Assembly (NCBI GenBank): GCA_024402665.1
Contig: JAKSTI010000001.1
Location: 160,617 to 224,616, forward strand
Reading direction: 5' to 3'
DNA: 64,000 bases
Origin: Treponema sp.
Lineage (GTDB): Bacteria; Spirochaetota; Spirochaetia; Treponematales; Treponemataceae
Position numbers and translations under genes: made by a program. Below the pieces are notes generated by a model that worked only from the letters and a program-made list of their open reading frames with translations, searched no databases and was not told the origin of the DNA. Position 1 is the stretch's first letter, and each line of letters starts with the position of its first letter. Below, piece after piece: positions 48,579-57,252 of the stretch.

Positions 48579-48626
48579 CGATGAACCTAAAGTGACCCTG
48601 CCGGCTCACTTTTTAACGGTTCTTCG
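48579..48626. other. Conserved hairpin of the repeat element, second Val copy
   Basis: This is an identical copy of the hairpin at 48381-48428, offset by 198 bp. It lies 2 bp from the stop codon of the lipoprotein gene. Confidence 0.7.
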
Positions 48627-48627
48627 A

Positions 48628-50019
48628 TTATTTGGTATTAGGAATAGGGTATTTGCTTTTGTAGGATGTGGAGAGGGACTTGATAGAGTCGCCGAAGAAA
48701 TATCCTTCTGTACCGTCAATAAGTCTTACACGATACCATTTTTTAGGGTCAATTGGATTTTCTTCGTTTACAACATCATCTAAGAAATAAAAACCTGTTG
48801 GTTCTGTAATGAAACAATTTACTTTTGCATCATCCATAGCTTCATTAAATAATGGCAGAGATAACGCATCTGTAAGACCAAATTTTTCAAAATAGTTTTT
48901 GATTACAACAAGTTCACTGTCATAATAATCATATTCGTTTTTATTTAGATTATTACTTGCAGGACCAATTAAACAATACATTTCGCCATAATTTCCAAAA
49001 CTGAATGAATCCAGATTGAATTTTAATGATTTGCTGGAATTTTTTGAGTAAAAGTGCCATGGTATGATAATTTCTTCAAGGATTTCACCAGTGTTATCTG
49101 AAATAAGAATTTTATTTTTGCAGAAGAAAATATTGTGTCCTGTTTTTAATTTTCCGTAATAAGAAGCTTCTGGGTATTCCGCAAGCACATTTATATAACT
49201 GTATCCCAGCGAATACTGGATTTCATCTTTATAAAGAATCCAGCCTTCATTTTTATATTCTACAGTGAATTTTCCTTCCTGATATTCCAGCCAGTTATTA
49301 AGTTCATCTGCAGGAATTGGGTTAGAGACAGTTTTATTTGCAAAATTAACCCCAATTAATTCCATAGTCACCGAGTTTTGAATAATTGCACCGTCATTCA
49401 CATCATATACATAAATTAATGATGAGTCATAATGATCTGGCAGAAATTCTTTTAAATCATACCAGTGACCTTTATATCTGTAGTTAAAATTCGAATCCAA
49501 AGAACGTCCATTCTGGTTATAAATGATTTTACCTAAATTGATGTTGCTGTCAGTTTTTTCATCTATAGACCATTTTCTGTTCTTATAAATATATTCAATT
49601 TCAGGAGTGTTTTCTTTGTAATAAAAGGAGAGTTCTCCGTCTTCATTAATACATGGACCATAAGGCATATAAAATTTAGCACCTTCAAAAGCACTTGCTG
49701 TGTCACAGATAAAAGGCTTTGCAATAATTTCAGGAACACATAGAGTTTCTGAAGGAACTAATTCAACCTGATATTCAGAGCAGATTTTGCTTATTTCTGA
49801 AATTCCATTTTTGTTTTTATTAATATCTCTTTCAAATACTTTTGTAACAGTGTTTTCTTCTGAAACAACTTCAGTCGGGATAATTTCAACTACTTTTGAT
49901 TCTTCTGATTGTGAATTAATAAATGAAGTGTCAGCTGAATTGGTTTTGTTACAACCAATAATTAATAAAAGCGGAGTAAAAAAAATGACTCCTGTAAAAT
50001 ATTTCTTAATTTTTTTCAT
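48628..50019 (-). CDS. Lipoprotein with C-terminal SH3-like segment
   Basis: The start is ATG 50019, with AAGGA 6 bp upstream; an in-frame TTG at 50025 is less likely. The roughly 463-residue product has a lipoprotein signal (MKKIKKYFTGVIFFTPLLLIIGC, lipobox LIIGC). The body is beta-rich and Tyr/Asn-rich with no family recognised. The end (DPKKWYRVRLIDGTEGYFFGDSIKSL) looks like a bacterial SH3 domain, as found in wall-binding proteins. The stop codon lies at the very border of the tRNA-Val repeat, so the last bases may have been set by that insertion. A thrS terminator lies just upstream of the gene. Confidence 0.82.
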   Translation of the reverse strand: MKKIKKYFTGVIFFTPLLLIIGCNKTNSADTSFINSQSEESKVVEIIPTEVVSEENTVTKVFERDINKNKNGISEISKICSEYQVELVPSETLCVPEIIAKPFICDTASAFEGAKFYMPYGPCINEDGELSFYYKENTPEIEYIYKNRKWSIDEKTDSNINLGKIIYNQNGRSLDSNFNYRYKGHWYDLKEFLPDHYDSSLIYVYDVNDGAIIQNSVTMELIGVNFANKTVSNPIPADELNNWLEYQEGKFTVEYKNEGWILYKDEIQYSLGYSYINVLAEYPEASYYGKLKTGHNIFFCKNKILISDNTGEILEEIIIPWHFYSKNSSKSLKFNLDSFSFGNYGEMYCLIGPASNNLNKNEYDYYDSELVVIKNYFEKFGLTDALSLPLFNEAMDDAKVNCFITEPTGFYFLDDVVNEENPIDPKKWYRVRLIDGTEGYFFGDSIKSLSTSYKSKYPIPNTK

Positions 50020-50032
50020 ACTCAATCCTTTT

Positions 50033-50085
50033 TACCAAAAAAAATGTCATTGTCTGTAGATTAAAAGGTCTATAAACAATGACAT
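50033..50085 (-). terminator. Terminator of thrS
   Basis: On the minus strand ATGTCATTGT (50085-50076) pairs with ACAATGACAT (50053-50044), with extra inner pairing, and a long T-run follows. It separates thrS from the downstream lipoprotein gene. Confidence 0.88.
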
Positions 50086-50118
50086 GTTACAAGTTTTATT
50101 TAATAAATTTATTCCTTG

Positions 50119-51870
50119 TTAGATTCCAATGAAGTGTGTATTAACTTTGTCTTCAACATATTTTACAAAGTCATCAATCTTCATTGTTTCCTGTGGTTTT
50201 TTACTGCTAAAGCGGTAACGTACACAAACAGAACCTTCAGTTTTTTCTTTTTCACCAACTACAAGAATATATGGTGTTCTGTGTTCTGTAGATACCTGTT
50301 TAATCTTTGCTTTCATATTATCATCGCCAAGATAAACATTTGAACGGATATCATGAGCAACAAGTACATCATTTACCTGTTTAGCATAATCATCAAATTC
50401 TTCGCTAACAGGAACTACAGCAACCTGTTCAAATGCAAGCCATGTTGGGAATGCACCGGCAAAGTTTTCAATCAAAATACCTAAGAAGCGTTCCAAAGAA
50501 CCAAGAACGGCACGATGGAGCATAACAGGGTGATGTTTCTGATTATCAGCACCAATGTATGTTGCATCAAGGCGTTCTGCAGAAGGGAGCTGGTAGTCAA
50601 CCTGAATTGTACCACACTGCCATTCACGTCCAAGACAGTCAAAAAGCTTGAATTCAAGTTTTGGACCATAGAAAGCACCTTCACCAGGCTGAATCTCATA
50701 TTCCAAACCTGCTTCATGACAAGCATCAGACAAAGCTTTTTCTGCACGAGCCCAAGTTTCTAAATCACCTACGTGATCTTCTGGCATTGTAGAGAATTTT
50801 ACTACAAGGTCATCAAAACCAAAATCATGATAAACTGTTTTCAAAAGTTTACAGAATTTTGCAACTTCCGGTCCAATCATTTCTTCTGTACAAAGAATGT
50901 GAGCATCATCCTGAACAAATCCACGAACACGCATTACACCGTGCAAAGTTCCAGATGGTTCATTACGAACATCGTTACCAAATTCAGCAAGACGAAGTGG
51001 TAAATCTTTATATGAACGCTGTCTGCTTTTGAAAATTTCCAAAGCACCAGGACAGTTCATTGGTTTAATTGCAAACAAACGTTTTTCAGATTCTGTGATG
51101 AACATATTTTTCTGGTAATGTCCCCAGTGACCTGAACGTTCCCACAAACTGCGTGGCATAATTGCAGGAGTATTAACTTCCTGATAACCGTCGCGACGTA
51201 CCATTTTGCGCATATAATCGCGGATTACTGAATAAACAGTCCATCCATTTGGATGCCAGAAAATCTGACCTGGATCTTCAGGATCAAGATGGAATAAATC
51301 CATTTCTACACCAAGTTTACGATGATCACGTTTTTCTGCTTCAGCAAGCATTGCAAGATAATCTTTAAGATCATTTGGTTTTGCAAAACAATATGCATAA
51401 ACACGAGTAAGCATTGGTCTTTCAGAATCACCGCGCCAGTAAGCACCTGCAATTTTATTAAGTTTGAATGCCTGTCCGTTAATTTCTTTTGTATTTGCAA
51501 CATGAGGACCTCTACAAAGATCAATGTAGCCATCCTGTTCGTATGTTGTGATTGTTGCATCAGCTGGTAAATCATTAATTAATTCAACTTTATATGGTTC
51601 ATCAGCAAAGATTTTCAAAGCTTCGTCTTTGGAAACTTCTTTACGAACAAAGTCATGATTTCCTGCAAGGATTTTTCTCATTTCTTTTTCTACTGCAGGA
51701 AAACAATCTTCAGTAAATTTGGTGTCTGTTGGAAAATCAAAATCGTAGTAGAATCCGTTTTCAATAGCAGGACCAATAGCGATTTTAGTTCCAGGATAAA
51801 GATGTTTGATTGCCTCAGCCATTACGTGTGCGCATGAGTGTCGAACGATTTCTAATTTTTCGTCAGCCAT
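50119..51870 (-). CDS. thrS: Threonyl-tRNA synthetase without TGS domain
   Basis: This 583-residue enzyme charges tRNA-Thr. It starts directly at the editing domain ([37 protein letters not shown]) and so lacks the N-terminal TGS domain of about 60 residues. Editing residues follow in [16 protein letters not shown]. The class II core has [55 protein letters not shown], and the C-terminal anticodon-binding domain is complete. TGS-less ThrRS enzymes exist in several lineages, so this is probably natural and not a truncation. An AGAGG ribosome binding site supports the start. A terminator follows. Confidence 0.95.
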   Translation of the reverse strand: MADEKLEIVRHSCAHVMAEAIKHLYPGTKIAIGPAIENGFYYDFDFPTDTKFTEDCFPAVEKEMRKILAGNHDFVRKEVSKDEALKIFADEPYKVELINDLPADATITTYEQDGYIDLCRGPHVANTKEINGQAFKLNKIAGAYWRGDSERPMLTRVYAYCFAKPNDLKDYLAMLAEAEKRDHRKLGVEMDLFHLDPEDPGQIFWHPNGWTVYSVIRDYMRKMVRRDGYQEVNTPAIMPRSLWERSGHWGHYQKNMFITESEKRLFAIKPMNCPGALEIFKSRQRSYKDLPLRLAEFGNDVRNEPSGTLHGVMRVRGFVQDDAHILCTEEMIGPEVAKFCKLLKTVYHDFGFDDLVVKFSTMPEDHVGDLETWARAEKALSDACHEAGLEYEIQPGEGAFYGPKLEFKLFDCLGREWQCGTIQVDYQLPSAERLDATYIGADNQKHHPVMLHRAVLGSLERFLGILIENFAGAFPTWLAFEQVAVVPVSEEFDDYAKQVNDVLVAHDIRSNVYLGDDNMKAKIKQVSTEHRTPYILVVGEKEKTEGSVCVRYRFSSKKPQETMKIDDFVKYVEDKVNTHFIGI

Positions 51871-52063
51871 AATAATACCTCTTAAATTTATAACACCAAA
51901 TTTTGCCAGATCAAAGTCTGACTTTTATAATATTATCACTTTATACAAAAATATGGAATATGTGTAAATTTTGAATTTAATTTTCCCACTGCAATCAGAT
52001 TTTCTTGCAAATAAAATAGACTTTACTATTTCAAAATTCCAATAAATTTATTAAATTATATGT

Positions 52064-53023
52064 ATGGTTAAAGCAGAAATTTTAGATAAAGAACTTAAAT
52101 CTCATCTTGACGGTCTTGAAGAAGATAAAATGCGTATTTTTACATTAGCCGATGGTCGTGTTAGAGGCGCATTATTTCATGGAACAAGATTTGTAAATCA
52201 GATTAGAGCACAGCATAAACTTGGAATTCTTGAAACATATATTCTTGGACAAGCTGCTCTTTGTGGTGCCTTAACAATTCCAATGATGAAGGACATGGAA
52301 CATACTGTGATTAAATATGAAGGTACTGGTTCTGCAGACGGATATTCTATTGAAGCTGATTCTACCGGCTATGTACGCGGTTATTTGTACAATGAACATA
52401 TTCCTGTTACAAAACCCCTTGAAAACTGGGATTTATCTGAATTTCTTGGTGTTGGTAATATTACTTTTTCCCGTGTTCATAAAGATGATAAATATCCTCA
52501 GAGTTCAACTGTTGATGTTGATAATTCAAATATTGCAAAAGATTTTGCATCTTATTTTGCCCAGTCAGAACAGATTCAGACTGCTTTTAATTCAAGCATT
52601 CAGTTTGATAAACAGGGCAGAGTAGTTGGTGCTGCTGCAATGTATCTTCAGGTTATGCCAAAAACTGGTGGAACTGCAAAGGTCGGTTCACAGGTAGATA
52701 GTCACGACCAGGATACTGAAGAAGATCTTGAATTACTGAGAAAAGTTGAAAATGCATTCAGAGCATGTCCAAGTTTGGGTTTGCTTTTTAGTGAAAAGGA
52801 AGTAGATTCTGAAGATATTATCATTGGTCTTTTCAGAGAATTTAATCCATTGATAACATTAAAAAGGGATATTGTTTTTGATTGCAAATGTAATGAAGAG
52901 CAATTTATTCATTATGTTCATAATCTTCCTGCTTCTGAAATTGAAGATATGAAAAAGAATGGACTTGATCCAGTAGAGATAACCTGCAGAAATTGTGGTT
53001 CTGTTTATAAAATTAAACTTTAA
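52064..53023 (+). CDS. hslO: Redox-regulated chaperone Hsp33
   Basis: Hsp33 is switched on by oxidation and holds unfolding proteins during oxidative stress. The 319-residue protein has the core DGRVRGALFHGTRFVNQIRAQHKLGILETYILGQAALCGAL. Its C-terminal zinc switch is FDCKCNEEQF ... ITCRNCGSVYKI, a CxC plus CxxC arrangement as expected. The middle is about 20-30 residues longer than in E. coli, with an acidic linker (GSQVDSHDQDTEEDLELLR). No ribosome binding site is seen, and upstream AT-rich sequence offers only weak promoter candidates. tmRNA follows on the same strand from its own promoter. Confidence 0.94.
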   Translation: MVKAEILDKELKSHLDGLEEDKMRIFTLADGRVRGALFHGTRFVNQIRAQHKLGILETYILGQAALCGALTIPMMKDMEHTVIKYEGTGSADGYSIEADSTGYVRGYLYNEHIPVTKPLENWDLSEFLGVGNITFSRVHKDDKYPQSSTVDVDNSNIAKDFASYFAQSEQIQTAFNSSIQFDKQGRVVGAAAMYLQVMPKTGGTAKVGSQVDSHDQDTEEDLELLRKVENAFRACPSLGLLFSEKEVDSEDIIIGLFREFNPLITLKRDIVFDCKCNEEQFIHYVHNLPASEIEDMKKNGLDPVEITCRNCGSVYKIKL

Positions 53024-53038
53024 GTTTGATTTAAAATC

Positions 53039-53067
53039 TTGACCATTGGATAATTTGTTATTATATT
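53039..53067 (+). promoter_or_regulatory. Promoter of tmRNA
   Basis: TTGACC at 53039-53044 and TATATT at 53062-53067 are exactly 17 bp apart. Transcription would begin about 25 nt before the mature tmRNA end, which RNase P would trim. Confidence 0.8.
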
Positions 53068-53098
53068 TTTAGTAAACAATTAGTATTGTTATAAATAA

Positions 53099-53463
53099 GG
53101 GGATGTCCCGGTTTCGACGGAATTGGGAAATCTTGTATTGCAAGTAGGAGTGAAGGTTCCTCAAACTGACAAAAAAATAACTGCAAAACGTGAAGAAGAA
53201 TATTCTGACGAAGAACAGTTCGCAATGGCTGCCTAGTGCACCTTGCAGGACCCCAGTAACCCTGTTCCGCGTTGCTGGTTAGTCTTTTACCTATCGGGAC
53301 TTGCCATTTAGTGTTTCTGATCATTATTTGGGACATTTTATCAGAATAAGGGAACGACGCTTGTTATGCTGCTACCGGTCCCCGACAACCACCTCGCATA
53401 ACTAAACTTGTAGAGGTACCTGGTTTACTTTTTCGGACGGGGGTTCAATTCCCCCCATCTCCA
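53099..53463 (+). ncRNA. ssrA: tmRNA (transfer-messenger RNA)
   Basis: The 365-nt RNA rescues stalled ribosomes. Its 5' end GGGGATG pairs with the 3' CATCTCC (53456-53462, one G-U pair), followed by discriminator A. The 5' sequence GGGGATGTCCCGGTTTCGAC and the T-arm GGGGGTTCAATTCCCCC are diagnostic. The tag frame lies at 53183-53236. As with the tRNAs here, CCA is not encoded. A promoter lies upstream and an intrinsic terminator directly downstream. Confidence 0.97.
53183..53236 (+). CDS. tmRNA proteolysis tag
   Basis: The resume codon is read as GCA 53183, giving the tag AKREEEYSDEEQFAMAA and then TAG. It is strongly acidic. It ends in AMAA where most bacterial tags end in ALAA, so the penultimate hydrophobic residue recognised by ClpX-type proteases is Met instead of Leu. 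The resume codon is inferred from the usual A-rich context before it. Confidence 0.8.
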   Translation, partial: AKREEEYSDEEQFAMAA

Positions 53464-53470
53464 ATAATCA

Positions 53471-53504
53471 ATCCTTACTTGATTCAAGTAAGGATTTTTT
53501 TTAT
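53471..53504 (+). terminator. Terminator of tmRNA
   Basis: ATCCTTACTT (53471-53480) pairs with AAGTAAGGAT (53486-53495) and a T-run follows. Confidence 0.92.
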
Positions 53505-53522
53505 TTAAAATTATTATTAAAC

Positions 53523-53561
53523 AAAAAAAAAGAGCGAATCAAAGATTCGCTCTTTTTTTTT
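53523..53561. terminator. Bidirectional terminator after rsbW-type gene
   Basis: AGAGCGAATC (53531-53540) and GATTCGCTCT (53544-53553) form a 10-bp stem with a 3-nt loop and long A- and T-runs on either side. It mainly ends the minus-strand partner-switch operon. Confidence 0.9.
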
Positions 53562-53572
53562 ATGCAATTAAT

Positions 53573-54124
53573 TTATTCTGCATCAGATACATTATGGAAT
53601 TTCTGCTGATATTTTTTAAGCATAGCAACAGCATTCTTTTTTCCATTGTATACAAATCCACCATTCCAGTATTCCAAAGCAGCAAACAAAGCGTTACCAC
53701 CATCCTGGCTGTCAGATTCTTTTGTACGGAATGAAACATAATTAGAAAGTTCCATAAAGTCATTATTATGAAGACATTCAATACGTTTTTTATTGAATTC
53801 ATTCCATTTTTCAAGGTCTGTAAATCCTTCACCTTCATCCTGAACAATAATATGTGCATGAGTAGGGCTGAATGAATACCATACAGTTACCTTTTTATTA
53901 ATATCACAATGGTTTCCATGTTTTACAGCATTTTTGATAACTTCACTAATCTGCTGTTCAAGAAGGTTTAATTCCTTAATTTCTGTTGGAGCTGACTGCA
54001 CAATTAATAATGTAAAGTAGCGAATCTGTCTAAAATCAGAAGGAAATTCCTTTTTGAGCATATTTGTTTTATCAAATAATGGATCATTTTCATCTGATCT
54101 AAGTTCTTTAAATTCCTGTAACAC
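53573..54124 (-). CDS. RsbW-type anti-sigma serine kinase (HATPase)
   Basis: This 183-residue protein is a GHKL ATPase of the RsbW/SpoIIAB type. The N-box is EQQISEVIKNAVKHGNH, the G1 box VQDEGEGFTDLEKW, and the glycine-rich G2 region DSQDGGNALFAALEYWNGG. Such kinases bind a sigma factor or other target and phosphorylate a STAS antagonist. The antagonist (54161) and the phosphatase (54515) are encoded just upstream in the same operon, completing a partner-switching module. The loop between G1 and G2 is longer than in SpoIIAB. No sigma factor is encoded within the window. Confidence 0.88.
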   Translation of the reverse strand: MLQEFKELRSDENDPLFDKTNMLKKEFPSDFRQIRYFTLLIVQSAPTEIKELNLLEQQISEVIKNAVKHGNHCDINKKVTVWYSFSPTHAHIIVQDEGEGFTDLEKWNEFNKKRIECLHNNDFMELSNYVSFRTKESDSQDGGNALFAALEYWNGGFVYNGKKNAVAMLKKYQQKFHNVSDAE

Positions 54125-54160
54125 TTAAAATCTCCTAAATAAGTTTTTGTGACTATAAGC

Positions 54161-54499
54161 TTATTCTTTTACCATAAGAAGTGCTTCTTCAACACTATTT
54201 GCAATTGGGAAGTAGCCCATCAATTTTGTAAGTTCAATAACCTTTTTTACCGAACCGTGAATATTTGAGATTGCCAATTTAAGATTCATCTTCTTGATTG
54301 TTGAACAAATGTAAATAAGCGCACCAATTCCAGACGAGTCAATGTAATCTACCTGTTCAAGATTAATAACGAAATCTTTTACGTTTTTCTCCAACATCTT
54401 CATAACAAGTTCTTTTAATTTGTAGGAGTTGTAGAGATCCATTTCTCCGGTTACGTCAATGATGTAAACATCACCATTTTTGCGTATTTTTAATTCCAT
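54161..54499 (-). CDS. STAS-domain anti-sigma factor antagonist
   Basis: This 112-residue protein is a single STAS domain: VYIIDVTGEMDLYNSYKLKELV, then VDYIDSSGIGALIYICSTIKK. The phosphorylatable serine is Ser56 of DSSG, by analogy with SpoIIAA. Unphosphorylated antagonist binds the RsbW-like kinase and frees its target; the upstream PP2C phosphatase would reactivate it. Its neighbours are the phosphatase (15 bp) and the kinase (36 bp). GGAGC before the ATG serves as ribosome binding site. Length and motif are normal. Confidence 0.92.
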   Translation of the reverse strand: MELKIRKNGDVYIIDVTGEMDLYNSYKLKELVMKMLEKNVKDFVINLEQVDYIDSSGIGALIYICSTIKKMNLKLAISNIHGSVKKVIELTKLMGYFPIANSVEEALLMVKE

Positions 54500-54514
54500 A
54501 AAGAAGCTCCTTTT

Positions 54515-56179
54515 CTATTGTATTTTAATAACCAGAAGACTTTGGTCATCATATTGTTGTGTGCTGTCAGAGTATTTTTTCAAATCTTCTTTTACGCGAT
54601 TTGTAATATCTTTGGCACTTGCATTACAGTTTTTAATTATTACTTTCTTCAAGCTCTCAGTGCTATATTGTACACCATTTTCATTTAATGATTCAAGTAA
54701 ACCATCAGTACAGGTAACAATAATATCACCTTCATTAAGAGCTATATTTATATCAGAATAAACAGTATCTTTTTCAACTCCCATTGGTTCAGTTGGAACT
54801 GAAATCTGAGATAACTGCTTATTAGATGCACTGTATAAGTAAACAGGGTTATTACCACAAGTTGCAATTTGAGCTTCTTTTGTAGTGCTGTTGTAGTTGA
54901 TTAAAGCAACACTTGCAAAATGGTCAATTTTTGAACTTTCAAGACAAATACCTCTGTTTGCCCATGAAAGAATTGTTGATGCTGACTGAGCAGTATTTAC
55001 GGCAAGACGCAAAATTGCACGAATCATAATCATTACAACTAAGGAATTCATTCCTTTTCCGGCAATATCAGCCATTACAAAAGAAATTCTGTCCTTTCTT
55101 GAAACTAAAACGTCATAGAAGTCGCCACAAACATTTTCTACAGGATTAGAGAAACATCCAATCTGGAGATTATTAATAACAGGGAGTTTTGCAGGAAGCA
55201 AATCTTTCTGATATTTTGTAGCAATTGTACCGTCTTTACTCAATTCTGCTTTTTCTGCATAAGCAAGGAAGCTGTAAAGTGGTTTTAATGATGTAGAAAT
55301 TGCATCTGTCAAAATACATGCTTCATCAAATTCTTTTTCATTGAATTTTTCTTTTTCAGGTAATCTTGAAAGACCAACAACACCAATTACTAAATCCTGC
55401 TGTTTGATTGGTACAAAAATATATGATCCACATCTTAAGAATTCTTCAGGTCCATTCTGGTAGATTCTTGGTTCTTTAATAGAATCTTTTACTAAAAGAG
55501 GGTTTCCTTCAGTAAAAATATCACCAAAAATGTTTCCATTAAGAGGGAATGTAGCAAATCTAAGGTTTGTTTCTACACGAATTGGTTTATGTGGCAAATC
55601 TTCTGGCAATTTATATGGTGGAGGGAATACACCTGTTAATGATTTAACTGCAAGCCCGTTATCATAATCATCTGCAAGAAGAATTACACAACCATCTGCT
55701 GTTACTTTTTCAGCAATGAATGTATTACAGTATTCAAGGAAGCTTTCCATACTATTTTCTGTAGAGAAGAAAGTAGAAACTTTTGAAATCAATTCCTGAT
55801 TTACTTCAAGAATACGTTTATTTTTTCTTTCAACTTCAAGAAGCTTTTCTTTTGCTACCTGATCTGTATTAGTATTTGCAATTTCCTGGTTCTTTTTTGC
55901 GTTTCGTTTTTCCTGTCTTTCAGGAGTGTCGAAAATTTTAATAATAAGATATGGAACTGCAAGGAATTCAGCAAGAATAATTGTATAAACTAAATAAGTG
56001 TACTGATCTTTTACAGATGAATAAACAACACCACAGATAACAACTGCTGCCATCATGTAAAAAATAAAGCTTACTTTTCCTGTTTTTCTTACTTTTATTA
56101 AAGAAAGCAAGAGAATTACAAGAATGGCAATGCCTGCTGCGATATACAAAGGTGTCTGGATGTAATCGTCAAGAGTCAA
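54515..56179 (-). CDS. Membrane GAF-PP2C phosphatase, RsbU/SpoIIE type
   Basis: The start is TTG 56179, with a perfect AAGGAG 6 bp upstream. An earlier in-frame ATG (56254) overlaps the promoter TTGACG...GATAAT and is not used. The 554-residue protein has three membrane segments (TPLYIAAGIAILVILLLSLI, FIFYMMAAVVICGVVYS, TYLVYTIILAEFLAVPYLIIKI), a coiled coil, and a GAF domain (about 130-300). A SpoIIE-type PP2C domain follows with VCGDFYDVLVS, MADIAGKGMNSLV, VTCTDGLLE and YDDQSLLVIKI, so the metal-binding Asps are present. It should dephosphorylate the STAS antagonist in response to a membrane or ligand signal. Confidence 0.92.
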   Translation of the reverse strand: MTLDDYIQTPLYIAAGIAILVILLLSLIKVRKTGKVSFIFYMMAAVVICGVVYSSVKDQYTYLVYTIILAEFLAVPYLIIKIFDTPERQEKRNAKKNQEIANTNTDQVAKEKLLEVERKNKRILEVNQELISKVSTFFSTENSMESFLEYCNTFIAEKVTADGCVILLADDYDNGLAVKSLTGVFPPPYKLPEDLPHKPIRVETNLRFATFPLNGNIFGDIFTEGNPLLVKDSIKEPRIYQNGPEEFLRCGSYIFVPIKQQDLVIGVVGLSRLPEKEKFNEKEFDEACILTDAISTSLKPLYSFLAYAEKAELSKDGTIATKYQKDLLPAKLPVINNLQIGCFSNPVENVCGDFYDVLVSRKDRISFVMADIAGKGMNSLVVMIMIRAILRLAVNTAQSASTILSWANRGICLESSKIDHFASVALINYNSTTKEAQIATCGNNPVYLYSASNKQLSQISVPTEPMGVEKDTVYSDINIALNEGDIIVTCTDGLLESLNENGVQYSTESLKKVIIKNCNASAKDITNRVKEDLKKYSDSTQQYDDQSLLVIKIQ

Positions 56180-56307
56180 TTTTTGCTCCTTAAAAAAAAT
56201 TTTAAACATTTTTGACTTAATATTAATATTATCATTGAAATATTTAACCGTCAAGAAAAAAGGATGGTCATTTGTGAGAAAAAGAAATGGGTTTGGTTTG
56301 ATGTTTT

Positions 56308-57252
56308 TTACAGATTTACATCATTCTCATTGATTGAATTGTCGATTGCTTTTCTTAAAACAATACGTTTAATTTGGTTAATTACCTGCTTATACAACGG
56401 AATTCTGTATTTTTTAGTAAAATTTTCAACTGCAGAATCAATATTTACTTCTTCACCAAACTTTTGTTTAAGCAAATCCCAGTAGCGGACAATCCATACA
56501 TATAAATCGCCTAAAGTTCTTTTTGGGAATTTTTTGAGGATTTTTTTCTGTCTGATTGAAGCTACAATTGGACCATAAACATTGTGATACCAGGAATTAA
56601 TAGCATCTTCCATAGAAACTTCTTCTTCTTTTTCCTGATTCATATAATATTTATGAGTTAAAATGTGATTATAAATAACATCGTATTTACCGGCAGCAGA
56701 GAAATCCAAACACCAGTAATCTGTAATGTCACCAAAACTTGTTTCTGCATAGAAAACACGTTTTTCATAATTAATAATCTGTTTTAAGAGATCTGCCATA
56801 TTATTTGATGTTTTAAGTTTGATTTCACTCTGAAGGGAAACCACTTCTGCATCAATAAATTCAGTTCCACGAGATTTTGCAACAGAAACACGATGATTTC
56901 CGTCTCTTACAAAATAAAGACCTGCAAGTTCGTAAACTTTAATTGGAGGCAAATCAATAAACTTAATTGCTGCTTCATCTACATGTTCCCATCTGTTTCT
57001 TAAAAAAGAACTCTTTGGGAAAAAATGATTGTCAAAATCCTTATAGCGACCCTCACTGCCAACAATCTTATCAATAGGAATTACTTTCATTCCAATATAA
57101 GTTTCATTCTGAGGCTTGATCAACTGTTTTACATCATTAAGTGAAATAAGATTTACTTCTTCAGGATTCAATAAATGCTGAATTTCATTGAACAATGCTT
57201 TGTTTCTTGCTCTGTTAAAGTCTTCTTCTGATTGTGCTTTATGTAAGTCCAT
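56308..57252 (-). CDS. ParB-like DGNHR protein of unknown function
   Basis: This 314-residue protein contains a ParB/Srx-type core (residues 55-140): IPIDKIVGSEGRYKDFDNHFFPKSSFLRNRWEHVDEAAIKFIDLPPIKVYELAGLYFVRDGNHRVSVAKSRGTEFIDAEVV. VRDGNHRVSVAK matches the DGxHR nucleotide-binding motif of ParB-like proteins. The C-terminal 170 residues are helical and unrecognised, with many Tyr/Trp. It shares one base with the following gene (57252), so it is coupled to the phosphoesterase. It lacks the usual HTH of chromosomal ParB and is unlikely to act in partitioning. Confidence 0.72.
   Translation of the reverse strand: MDLHKAQSEEDFNRARNKALFNEIQHLLNPEEVNLISLNDVKQLIKPQNETYIGMKVIPIDKIVGSEGRYKDFDNHFFPKSSFLRNRWEHVDEAAIKFIDLPPIKVYELAGLYFVRDGNHRVSVAKSRGTEFIDAEVVSLQSEIKLKTSNNMADLLKQIINYEKRVFYAETSFGDITDYWCLDFSAAGKYDVIYNHILTHKYYMNQEKEEEVSMEDAINSWYHNVYGPIVASIRQKKILKKFPKRTLGDLYVWIVRYWDLLKQKFGEEVNIDSAVENFTKKYRIPLYKQVINQIKRIVLRKAIDNSINENDVNL

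Larger units (their letters stand above)
48439..48631 (+). repeat. tRNA-tail tandem repeat, second copy (tRNA-Val locus)
   Basis: These 193 bp are identical, as far as I can read, to 48241-48433. That points to a recent duplication or to gene conversion. The right end coincides with the stop codon of the minus-strand lipoprotein (48630-48628), so the repeat border and the gene end are fused. Confidence 0.95.

Noticed and set aside
48592..48783. Short plus-strand open frame across the repeat
   Set aside because: It runs through the repeat element and antisense to the lipoprotein gene, has no ribosome binding site and no protein-like composition.
56180..56254. Longer RsbU-type protein starting at ATG 56254
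   Set aside because: A promoter-like TTGACG/GATAAT lies in this stretch and TTG 56179 has a perfect AAGGAG.
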